From positions 386,719 through 450,718 of the forward strand of contig NZ_LMRG01000001.1 in the NCBI RefSeq assembly GCF_001425605.1: a DNA stretch of 64,000 bases, in the 5' to 3' direction. The stretch is from Rhizobium sp. Leaf453. GTDB taxonomy: Bacteria > Pseudomonadota > Alphaproteobacteria > Rhizobiales > Rhizobiaceae. A program made the position numbers and the translations under genes. The notes under the pieces are model-generated. The model was not told the origin of the DNA. It ran no database searches and worked only from the letters and a program-made list of their open reading frames with translations. Positions 47,339 through 54,473 of this stretch are shown here, one piece after another (position 1 is the stretch's first letter; each line of letters begins with the position of its first letter).

Positions 47339-48253
47339 ATGTTGCGTCCCCCATCTCCCCATTGGCTATCCGAAGATTCCGGCATGAGAACCGTGCTGAT
47401 CCACGGCATGGTCATGGCACCTTCCTTCTGGAGCAGCTTTGCGCCCAGCATCGTGAAGGAGGGGCGTGCGCTCGCCTACCCCCTGCCAGGGCATAGTCCT
47501 TGGATGCTGGACGGCTTCACCGGTATTCTGAATACGGACGACATCGTCGATGCCTACGCACAAGCAATCGAACGGGATTTCGATGGCGAACCCGTCACCC
47601 TGATCGGCCATTCGACCGGCGGATTTGTGTCACTCCTGCTGGCGCGGCATCGTCCGGATTTGGTCAGCAATGTCATCCTGATGGGAGCGTTCGCCTGCGG
47701 CCGCTTCGAAGGCCAGGAGCGCATCGCCGCCCGTATCCTCCGGTTGCCTTTGCTCGGCCGTCACCTGTTTATCCGGCTTTTTACCCGATGGATTTCCACG
47801 CGCGAGAGCTTTCGTTGGGGCTCGCTCGAAAGCGTATTCGACAAGACTGTCGGATGGGAAACCGAAGAGACGCTGGCAACGATGGAAAACGTGCGCGAGC
47901 ACTTACTAAAATCCCGGGCCGACGAAATTGCTGCCTTCGTCTCGTGGATGTCGCGAACATCCGTGTTCGCCGAGCTGTCCCATATCGATGTGCCCGTCCT
48001 CAACATTATCGGAGCGCACGACGCCATCGTGCCGCCGTCCCATCAGATCCACCTCTCCGGCCGCCTGCCGCGGGTTCACACGGTCATCCTCGACAAGGTT
48101 GGCCATCTGCCCATGGCCGAAGCGGGAGACAAGGTGGATCAACTGATCAGCGCCTTCCTGTTGCTGGGCCCCCTGACTTCAAGCCGTAAGAATAAACTTA
48201 CCAAAAAATCAGAATCCGTCCCCTTCGCGCGGTCCTTGCCATTTGGACTGTGA
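47339..48253 (+). CDS. Alpha/beta hydrolase
   Basis: About 304 residues, cytoplasmic. The nucleophile elbow is GHSTGG (Ser). The first strand reads RTVLIHGMVMAPSFW with an HG oxyanion motif, the acid residue is in IIGAHDAIVPP, and the catalytic His in DKVGHLPMAEAGD. It is a complete Ser-Asp-His hydrolase. The substrate is unknown; the fold is that of esterases and lipases. ATG 47339 has AAGGA nine bases upstream; ATG 47306 and 47384 are alternatives. It is headed by the stress promoter at 47184. Confidence 0.85.
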   Translation: MLRPPSPHWLSEDSGMRTVLIHGMVMAPSFWSSFAPSIVKEGRALAYPLPGHSPWMLDGFTGILNTDDIVDAYAQAIERDFDGEPVTLIGHSTGGFVSLLLARHRPDLVSNVILMGAFACGRFEGQERIAARILRLPLLGRHLFIRLFTRWISTRESFRWGSLESVFDKTVGWETEETLATMENVREHLLKSRADEIAAFVSWMSRTSVFAELSHIDVPVLNIIGAHDAIVPPSHQIHLSGRLPRVHTVILDKVGHLPMAEAGDKVDQLISAFLLLGPLTSSRKNKLTKKSESVPFARSLPFGL

Positions 48254-48270
48254 CGGTCATACGAGCCGCT

Positions 48271-48295
48271 GGAACAAAATTATGTGACAGGCGTT
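48271..48295 (+). promoter_or_regulatory. EcfG-type stress promoter for the DUF3309 gene
   Basis: GGAAC (48271-48275), 16 bases, CGTT (48292-48295), about 52 bases before the ATG. Confidence 0.82.
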
Positions 48296-48347
48296 CTGGC
48301 AGTGGAATTGGTGGCCCAAAAGGCCTTGAACCTGAAGAGGAAGTAAA

Positions 48348-48503
48348 ATGCTCGGTACGATTCTCCTGATTGTTCTGATCCTGTTGCTGATCGGCGCGTT
48401 GCCGACCTGGGGTCACAGTCGCAGTTGGGGCTATGGTCCCTCGGGTGGCCTCGGACTGGTCGTCGTCATCCTCCTCATCCTTGTCCTGATGGGTCGGATC
48501 TGA
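48348..48503 (+). CDS. DUF3309 small membrane protein
   Basis: 51 residues (MLGTILLIVLILLLIGALPTWGHSRSWGYG...). Two hydrophobic helices are split by a conserved PTWGHSRSWGYGPSGG loop, the hallmark of DUF3309. Function unknown; members are common in alphaproteobacteria and often stress-regulated. GAAGAGGAAG precedes the ATG. It is followed by the glycine-zipper lipoprotein gene, which may share the transcript. Confidence 0.9.
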   Translation: MLGTILLIVLILLLIGALPTWGHSRSWGYGPSGGLGLVVVILLILVLMGRI

Positions 48504-48555
48504 CCCGCAAGTTCCGAACTCCGTCATCATTCAGACCCATGAAAGGAAGCCACCC

Positions 48556-48804
48556 ATGAAAAAGATCCTCCTCGCAATCGCGCTCATTATGCCTCTCGCA
48601 GCCTGCACCGCTACTGAAAAGGGTGCCGGCATCGGTGCTGCTTCAGGCGCCATCATCGGCGGCGCAGCGACCGGTAATGTCCGCGGCGCAGCCGTTGGTG
48701 CAGCTGTCGGCGGTGTGGCCGGCGCCCTCATCGGCAACGCCAGTGAACCGGGCCAGTGCTATTACCGCGACCGCTACGGCCGCCGCTACGTCGACGCCTG
48801 CTGA
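48556..48804 (+). CDS. Glycine-zipper lipoprotein (17 kDa surface antigen-like)
   Basis: 82 residues. Lipoprotein signal MKKILLAIALIMPLAAC with lipidated Cys 17. Then a glycine zipper (GAGIGAASGAIIGGAATGNVRGAAVGAAVGGVAGALIG) that would pack into or span the outer membrane, and a short Tyr/Arg/Cys tail (CYYRDRYGRRYVDAC). Likely an outer-membrane lipoprotein of the OmpA-linker or 17 kDa antigen kind. AAAGGA precedes the ATG. Confidence 0.87.
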   Translation: MKKILLAIALIMPLAACTATEKGAGIGAASGAIIGGAATGNVRGAAVGAAVGGVAGALIGNASEPGQCYYRDRYGRRYVDAC

Positions 48805-48833
48805 TCGGCACGAATGATATATCGATACGACGA

Positions 48834-48857
48834 GAAACGGGCTTCGGCCCGTTTTTC
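48834..48857 (+). terminator. Terminator after the glycine-zipper gene
   Basis: Stem AACGGGC / GCCCGTT with a TTCG tetraloop and TTTT following, about 30 bases past the stop. Leftward transcripts from nepR would read it as well. Confidence 0.85.
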
Positions 48858-48893
48858 ACGTTTAAGGGCTGGGTTGTCGCGTGGAGGCAGCGC

Positions 48894-49094
48894 TCAGGTT
48901 CGGGACTTTCCGAGGCGTTCGGCCTGGTCCAGTTTCTCGAGCAGATCGAGAAACATGTCGGGGATGGGCTCCTGCTCGACGGCGTTGTAGAGCGCTTTCA
49001 ACATGGATGCGATCTGGGCATTCGGGTCTTTCAGAGAAGCGCCTGCCTTTCCTGCCGGCCCGGCACGCCGATGATTTTCCGGGATGTCACTCAT
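48894..49094 (-). CDS. nepR: NepR anti-sigma factor of the general stress response
   Basis: 66 residues. The core IASMLKALYNAVEQEPIPDMFLDLLEKLDQAE is the NepR signature: two helices flanking the EPIPD motif that binds the EcfG sigma factor. Unstressed NepR holds EcfG; phosphorylated PhyR pulls NepR away. It is divergent from phyR across 250 bases. Unlike most alphaproteobacteria, no EcfG sigma gene follows it. The start is ATG 49094, with AGGAG 11 bases upstream. No EcfG-type promoter was seen before it. Confidence 0.9.
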   Translation of the reverse strand: MSDIPENHRRAGPAGKAGASLKDPNAQIASMLKALYNAVEQEPIPDMFLDLLEKLDQAERLGKSRT

Positions 49095-49344
49095 CGACAG
49101 TTTCACTCCTGAATCGGCGGCAAGCACCACAAAGCCGCCATGCCTTTCTGTGCCTGTTTTGATACACTATAATTCTTGCGATGTTCCGAATTTTTACGGG
49201 TTCTGCCACGGCGCGATCCATATTCAGCCCGCTTCAAAACTTCCCATAAAGCATAAAACATGTTCAAACCAACGACATGGTTCGACTCGGATTAGCGTCC
49301 CGCATCGGCAAATTGAGGCGTCATCATACTGAAGGAAGTCATAA

Positions 49345-50142
49345 ATGTCACTTTCCATGCGGATCGCAGCCCACCTGCCCTACCTTCGCCGCTTCTCGCG
49401 CGCGGTAACGGGATCGCAGACTTCGGGCGATGCCTATGTCGCAGCGGTGCTGGAAGCTTTGATCGCCGATATCTCGCTTTTCCCGCAAGGTAGCAATGAC
49501 AGGGTTAATCTGTTCCGGTTGTTCTGCTCGCAGATGGACAAGATCAGCATCGACCTGCCGGAAACCGCATCACCCTTCAGCTGGGAAAAGCGCGCGGCCG
49601 CCAATCTTTCGATGATCCCTCCGGAGGAGCGCAAAGCGTTCCTGCTCGTTTCGGTCGAGGGCTTTTCGCCTGCGGAGACCGCCGAAATCCTTGAGATTAG
49701 TGAAGCCGAAGCCGCGAACCTGCTGCATAAGGCGTCCGAGGATATTTCGCTGCAGGTGGCCACCGAAATCCTGATCATCGAAGACGAGCCGCTCATTGCC
49801 ATGGACATCGAGGACATGGTCACCAGCCTCGGACATACCGTTGCCGGCGTGGCCAGAACCCATGGCGAAGCCATCACGCTGTTCGAGAAGACCGCACCGA
49901 AGATGATTCTTGCAGACATCCAGCTTGCGGACGGCAGTTCCGGTATCGATGCGGTCAACGAAATCCTCAAGAGCGCGACGATCCCGGTGATCTTCATCAC
50001 CGCCTTTCCGGAGCGTCTGCTGACCGGCACCAAGCCCGAGCCCGCCTTCCTCGTGACAAAGCCGTTCAATCCCGAAATGGTCAAGGCGTTGATCAGCCAG
50101 GCGCTTTTCTTCGACGAAAACGCACGGTCCGGGAGGACCTGA
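49345..50142 (+). CDS. phyR: PhyR anti-anti-sigma response regulator
   Basis: 265 residues. Residues 1-130 are a sigma-like domain (degenerate sigma2 and sigma4, LLVSVEGFSPAETAEILEISEAEAANLLHKASEDI), which binds NepR as a decoy for EcfG. Residues 140-260 are a receiver domain with acidic pocket IIEDEPLIAMD, phospho-Asp in LADIQLADG, Thr in FITAFPERL and Lys in LVTKPF. Phosphorylation under stress frees the sigma domain. GAAGGAAG precedes the ATG. The cognate kinase may be one of the histidine kinases at 52969-55963. Confidence 0.95.
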   Translation: MSLSMRIAAHLPYLRRFSRAVTGSQTSGDAYVAAVLEALIADISLFPQGSNDRVNLFRLFCSQMDKISIDLPETASPFSWEKRAAANLSMIPPEERKAFLLVSVEGFSPAETAEILEISEAEAANLLHKASEDISLQVATEILIIEDEPLIAMDIEDMVTSLGHTVAGVARTHGEAITLFEKTAPKMILADIQLADGSSGIDAVNEILKSATIPVIFITAFPERLLTGTKPEPAFLVTKPFNPEMVKALISQALFFDENARSGRT

Positions 50143-50150
50143 ACCTTCCT

Positions 50151-51398
50151 CTATTGCCTCGGTGACGGGCGTTCGATCGCAAAGGCGTCAAACCACGCCT
50201 GCCTGTTGCCGGCGCAAAGCTCTGCGAGGATTCGCGAGGCCATATAGCTGAAGGTGATACCGTTGCCGCCATAGCCATAGGCGGCGAAGATGCGGGGCAT
50301 GCCGACGACTGGGCCGATCAGCGGCAGGCCGTCCTCCGTCTGCCCGAAAGCGCCAGACCAGGCGAAGTCCACTTGACGATCGGCTGCCGGCCAGAGGCCG
50401 GCAAGCGTATCGACAAGTTGCGCGGTCCTCACGGTCGTCTTTGCATCGCGCTCGTCAGGATCGACGGTGTCGTCGTCTCCGCCACCAATGATGATCCGGC
50501 CATCCTGCGTCGTGCGGGCATAGTGATAATTGTCCGAAGCCTCCCAGATCAGTTCTCCACCGGGCCAGAGTTTTTGCTGTGCCTGCGGCACGGTCGCGAT
50601 CGCCCAGGTGGATGAGGTTTTGTGGATTTCGGCGCGGACGAAGTCGGGCATGACATAACCGGTGGCAAGAATGACGTGTCGCGCTTCGATGACGAAAGGG
50701 CTATCGGTTTCGACCGTCACCGAACCGGGCGCGTCGTGATAGGCGGTGACCATGGCATCTACTAACCGCGCACCGCGCATGGATGCATCTTGCATAAGCC
50801 CCCAAGACAAAAGCAGCGGATCAGCGTCGGCGGAACCGGGCGACGCGATCGCTGCAGCGCGGTCGATACCCGTGCGCGACAAAAGCTCGGCGTGATCGAG
50901 CAGCATGCCCGGCAATCCTGCCCGCTCCCGCAACAGGTGTTCGTCACGCAGGGCCGCAGGCCCGACATCTCCGGCGGCGAGGTAGAGGGTCGAACGCGGA
51001 CGAAAGGCACAGGACAGGCCGAGCGTACCGACCAAATCGTGGAGACCACGCACAGCCGCGATACTGTGCCGATAGATGGTGACGGCCTGGTCGAAGCCAT
51101 AAAACTCCGTCAGTTCGCCGAGCGTCCGGTCGATTTCCCATTGAAGCATCGCGGTACTGGCGGCCGTGCTACCAAGCCCCGGCTGCTCGTTGTCGATGAC
51201 GGTCACATCCACGCCGCGCGCTACCAGATGCTGGGCAGCGAGCGATCCGGTAATCCCGCCACCGACGACCAGCACTTCGGTCTTGAAACTCTCGGTCAGG
51301 TGGTTCTTGCGGGGAGGCAGGGCGCCCCCTCCCCAAGGAGTACGTCCTCCACGCAGGTCGTCCTGCGCGGTCTCTCCAGCATCGAGCATTGATGGCAT
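50151..51398 (-). CDS. FAD-dependent oxidoreductase, DAO superfamily
   Basis: 415 residues. FAD motif VLVVGGGITGSLAAQHLVARG near residue 37, preceded by LPPRKNHLTESFKTE. It continues with QPGLGSTAASTAMLQWEID, IATVPQAQQKLWPGGELIWEASDNYHYARTTQDGRIIIGGGDDD and FAWSGAFGQTEDGLPLIGPVVGMPRIFAAYGYGGNGITFSYMASRILAEL. This resembles PuuB/gamma-glutamylputrescine oxidase-like amine oxidases. The substrate is not known. The start is likely ATG 51398. It is convergent with phyR by nine bases and probably unrelated to it. Confidence 0.85.
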   Translation of the reverse strand: MPSMLDAGETAQDDLRGGRTPWGGGALPPRKNHLTESFKTEVLVVGGGITGSLAAQHLVARGVDVTVIDNEQPGLGSTAASTAMLQWEIDRTLGELTEFYGFDQAVTIYRHSIAAVRGLHDLVGTLGLSCAFRPRSTLYLAAGDVGPAALRDEHLLRERAGLPGMLLDHAELLSRTGIDRAAAIASPGSADADPLLLSWGLMQDASMRGARLVDAMVTAYHDAPGSVTVETDSPFVIEARHVILATGYVMPDFVRAEIHKTSSTWAIATVPQAQQKLWPGGELIWEASDNYHYARTTQDGRIIIGGGDDDTVDPDERDAKTTVRTAQLVDTLAGLWPAADRQVDFAWSGAFGQTEDGLPLIGPVVGMPRIFAAYGYGGNGITFSYMASRILAELCAGNRQAWFDAFAIERPSPRQ

Positions 51399-51472
51399 AC
51401 AGCGGCTCTCAATTGGCGGAATGAAATAACGATCGGCATCCGGGCCATCGCGTTCCTGTCGGATGGCCCTTG

Positions 51473-52597
51473 TCAGCCCGGCAATTGCCGTTCCGGCGGC
51501 TGCGTGCGGACTTCGTTGAATATGGTCATCGCGATAAGCGACAGCGGCAAGGCCAGCATTGCCCCGACCGCACCCCACATCCAGGTCCAGAAGATGATGG
51601 CGATGAAGATCAGGAACGGGTTGACCTCCAGCCGGTGACCCAGAATCGAGGGAGTGACGATATTTTCCATGACCAGATGCAGAACGAAGAAGCCGGCGGC
51701 AGGTGCGAGCGCCAGCAGCAATGCGTCATGGGTAAGCAGACCCGCACACATGAGCGCGATCGTCATCAGCGTAACGCCGAGATAGGGGATGAAGCTCGAT
51801 ACAAAGGCGAACAGTCCCCAGAGCGGCGCCATCGTCAGCCCTCCGACGAAAGCAATTACGGCAGTGATCGTCCCGAGAACGAGGTAGATCAGGCTCGCCG
51901 TGGAGAAATAGAAACCGACGGCATTTTCGGTGGCATTCATGATGCGGATCGCGGCGAGCCGGCGTTCGCGCGTCGCGAATGCGAGAATGATCGTCTTGCG
52001 CAGATGCGCGCGCCCGACCAGAAACAGACCCAAGGCCGCCAGGAAAATCATGATCTGGATGAAAGCCGGGGTGATACCCGACGCGACCAGTCCGAGCATC
52101 GTACCGGCGTTTGCGATGGCGACATCCGTCATCGCCTTTTCATCCGTGCCGGCAATGGCGAGCTTCACCCATTCGAACCGTTGCAGATAGGGTAATATCC
52201 GCTCGATCGCCCCCTCCAGCATCGCCGGAGCCTGTCCTGCCAGCGAGGACAGTGGCTCGATGATGGCATTGATAAGGAAGAAAAGCCCGACGACGAAGAC
52301 GAGCGCCAGAAGCAGACCGCCAAGGACAGGGGGCAACCCGAACCGGGCGAGACGGTCCGCGGCGAGCCCCAGCACCATGCCGATGACTATAGCAAGCGTG
52401 ACAGGCATGAGGATCGCTTCCATCATGTAGATCACTGCCGATGCGAAGATGATGAAGGTTCCGACGATGCTCCAGGCGACGACGAGATCCAGCCCAGTCT
52501 TCGGCGCGGACTGCGGCGGCGCCGCTTCGGCAACCCGTGCCTCGATTTCCGCCTGTTTCCGCTGCTTGATCAGTCCACTCGCCGGGAAGGCGCCCAT
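51473..52597 (-). CDS. AI-2E family transporter (PerM type)
   Basis: About 374 residues with seven to eight hydrophobic segments. Mid-protein it has FLAALGLFLVGRAHLRKTI and the family signature LWGLFAFVSSFIPYLG, and ends with EVNPFLIFIAIIFWTWMWGAVGAMLALPLSLIAMTIF. Family members have been linked to autoinducer or ion export, mostly without proof. ATG 52597, with GGAG nine bases upstream, is preferred to ATG 52612. A stress promoter at 52714-52738 drives it, with a leader of about 100 bases. Confidence 0.88.
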   Translation of the reverse strand: MGAFPASGLIKQRKQAEIEARVAEAAPPQSAPKTGLDLVVAWSIVGTFIIFASAVIYMMEAILMPVTLAIVIGMVLGLAADRLARFGLPPVLGGLLLALVFVVGLFFLINAIIEPLSSLAGQAPAMLEGAIERILPYLQRFEWVKLAIAGTDEKAMTDVAIANAGTMLGLVASGITPAFIQIMIFLAALGLFLVGRAHLRKTIILAFATRERRLAAIRIMNATENAVGFYFSTASLIYLVLGTITAVIAFVGGLTMAPLWGLFAFVSSFIPYLGVTLMTIALMCAGLLTHDALLLALAPAAGFFVLHLVMENIVTPSILGHRLEVNPFLIFIAIIFWTWMWGAVGAMLALPLSLIAMTIFNEVRTQPPERQLPG

Positions 52598-52713
52598 TTT
52601 CAGTATCTCCATTGGCCCGGCCCGGTTCAACAGGTCGAGCAGCGATGCTTCATGTCTGGAAAATGCCGCGGACGGATCGCGTTTGGGCGCTGGCCAAGGG
52701 CATGTCGCCCGTT

Positions 52714-52738
52714 AACGCGACGGTTGCGAAAAAGTTCC
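52714..52738 (-). promoter_or_regulatory. EcfG-type stress promoter for the AI-2E transporter gene
   Basis: On the minus strand GGAAC (52738-52734), 16 bases, CGTT (52717-52714). It faces away from the plus-strand promoter at 52753, back to back. Confidence 0.78.
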
Positions 52739-52752
52739 GGGGGCGTTGCTCC

Positions 52753-52777
52753 GGAACAATAAGCCTTGCCTTACGTT
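52753..52777 (+). promoter_or_regulatory. EcfG-type stress promoter reading into a gene-poor stretch
   Basis: GGAAC (52753-52757), 16 bases, CGTT (52774-52777). The next annotated gene on this strand is far away, so it must drive a short transcript ending before the convergent kinase gene. Confidence 0.72.
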
Positions 52778-52784
52778 TTGGGCG

Positions 52785-52958
52785 TACAACGTCCGCAGGA
52801 ATCTTTGCGCGGAAGATTGCGCTTTATCGATCCGCGATGATGGAATGCTGCCCCGATTGGAGGTTTCATCGATTCATCACGGTCAGGAAGTGGCAACACC
52901 CCGTCGCTTAGAACAGCGCCTCTGACATTCACGACTGGAGAGCCGTCCGGCTCTCCAG
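52785..52958 (+). ncRNA. Candidate stress-induced small RNA or small-protein mRNA
   Basis: About 175 bases from the predicted start after the promoter at 52753-52777 to the 11-base perfect hairpin CTGGAGAGCCG / CGGCTCTCCAG (52935-52958). No T-run follows the hairpin. A 24-codon open frame (52837-52911, MMECCPDWRF...) lies inside but lacks a ribosome site, which favours a non-coding role. Existence is inferred only from the promoter and hairpin. Confidence 0.4.
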
Positions 52959-52968
52959 TATCGACGGA

Positions 52969-54027
52969 TCACCTGTATTGGAATGTCATGCGCGCTCGAG
53001 TGCCGACGGCAACGTTGTCGTAGGCCAGATTTCCGCCCATTGTCGATGCCATCGCATTCAGGATCCTGGTCCCCAGCCCCGTCCCCTTGGCTGGCTGCAG
53101 CGGATCGTGCCCGACGCCATCATCCTCGACCACCAGTTCCACGGTTTCATCCTCCAGACGCGATACGCGAACGCGGATCTCACCTGCGCTCCCCGTCGGA
53201 TAAGCATATTTGAAGGCGTTGGTGACCAGTTCGCTCACGATCAGCCCTAGCGGCACGACCTTGTCGGTCGGCAGTTGCACAGCATCAACCGAAACGACAA
53301 TCGTATGCGGGCGCGCATCGTCACGCATCGACGATTGAAGCTCCTCCAGCAGGCTCTTCAGATAATCGTCGATATCGACAATGCCGACCTGGTTCTTGGC
53401 ATAGAGATGCCGATGCACATTGCCGATCGCGTGGATGCGGACCTGTGTCTCCTGCAGTGCGGCCTGAGCCTCAGGATCGGTTACCAGCGAGGCCTGCATC
53501 CGCACCAGCGATGCCGCCAGACTGAGGCTGTTGGCGACACGGTGATTGACTTCGCGCAAAAGAAGCTCAGCCTTGTCACGCTCCTGGCGCACCGCTTCCT
53601 GTGCCGCGGACGTCTCCTTGCGATACCGCGCCCGTTCCAGCGCCTGCCGGAGTGCCGTTCCCAGAACATCGAAAAACTCTGCCGAAACGCTCTTCGTCAC
53701 ATAATCTTCAGCGCCGCGCTTCAAAGCCTCGACGGCAATACTCGCCTCGCCGGCACCGGTGACGTAAACGACGGGCGGATGGTCGGGCATGGCAACGATG
53801 GCCGGCAGGATATCGAGGCCGGTTTCACCGAGCAGATAATGATCGAGGGCAACCGCATCCACACCGCCATCTTCCAGCACAGCCATGCCGGCCTGGCGGT
53901 CGAGTGCGGTAATGACCTGAAAGCCCTGTCGCGTCAGGTTCTTGCGCAGAAGAACGCCAAGCGCTTCATCATCATCGATGTAGAGAATGCGCATCTCGCC
54001 GCGATCGCCACCGGTAAAGCGATCCAT
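52969..54027 (-). CDS. Receiver domain-HisKA_2 sensor histidine kinase
   Basis: 352 residues. Residues 12-130 are a receiver domain (LYIDDDEALGVLL, phospho-Asp in VALDHYLLG, Lys in YVTKSVS). A short coiled coil follows. Then comes a HisKA_2 dimerisation helix with the phospho-His in LREVNHRVANSLSL, and a HATPase_c (Asn in ELVTNAFKYAY, VEDDGVGHD, GTGLGTRIL). HisKA_2/HWE kinases are the usual phosphodonors of PhyR in alphaproteobacteria. Last gene of a three-gene operon; its ATG shares one base with the preceding stop (TGATG). Confidence 0.9.
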   Translation of the reverse strand: MDRFTGGDRGEMRILYIDDDEALGVLLRKNLTRQGFQVITALDRQAGMAVLEDGGVDAVALDHYLLGETGLDILPAIVAMPDHPPVVYVTGAGEASIAVEALKRGAEDYVTKSVSAEFFDVLGTALRQALERARYRKETSAAQEAVRQERDKAELLLREVNHRVANSLSLAASLVRMQASLVTDPEAQAALQETQVRIHAIGNVHRHLYAKNQVGIVDIDDYLKSLLEELQSSMRDDARPHTIVVSVDAVQLPTDKVVPLGLIVSELVTNAFKYAYPTGSAGEIRVRVSRLEDETVELVVEDDGVGHDPLQPAKGTGLGTRILNAMASTMGGNLAYDNVAVGTRARMTFQYR

Positions 54028-54473
54028 CAGGACGCCTCCGGCACGGTCACCACGGAGAGGAAAAGACCAAGCTGCTGGATCGCATTAACGAATTTCTCGT
54101 ATTGCATGGGCTTGGCGACATAGACATTGGCGCCGAGATCATAACAGCGATGGACCTCGACGGGATCATCGGTGGTTGTCAGGACAATCACCATCAGCCG
54201 CTTCAAATGCTCGCTCTCGCGCACCTGCGCCAGAATATCCATGCCGGTCATGTCAGGCAGATTGAGGTCGAGCAGAATCAGCAGTTGCTTGCCCTCGTGG
54301 TCCGCGCCGGAACCGTCCGCGCCCAGCAGATATGACAGCGCAGCCGTTCCGGTCACGAAGGGGACGATCTCGTTGGTGACACCCGCGCGGCGGATGTTTT
54401 TTTCGATCAGACGGGCATGGCCTTCATCATCCTCGACCATGATGATGACGACGGGCTGTAGACCATTGCTCAT
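54027..54473 (-). CDS. Single-domain response regulator (CheY-like)
   Basis: 148 residues, only a receiver domain: acidic pocket VEDDEGHARLIEKNIRR, phospho-Asp in LLDLNLPDMTG, Thr in VLTTTDD, Lys in YVAKPM. There is no output domain. This is the Rcp1-like type that relays phosphate between kinases. It lies between a CHASE3 kinase gene (four-base ATGA overlap) and the receiver-HisKA_2 kinase gene (one-base overlap), so phosphorelay among the three is likely. Confidence 0.93.
   Translation of the reverse strand: MSNGLQPVVIIMVEDDEGHARLIEKNIRRAGVTNEIVPFVTGTAALSYLLGADGSGADHEGKQLLILLDLNLPDMTGMDILAQVRESEHLKRLMVIVLTTTDDPVEVHRCYDLGANVYVAKPMQYEKFVNAIQQLGLFLSVVTVPEAS

Noticed and set aside
49183..49187. 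GGAAC on the minus strand upstream of nepR
   Set aside because: No CGTT follows at 16-17 bases, so it does not meet the promoter form.
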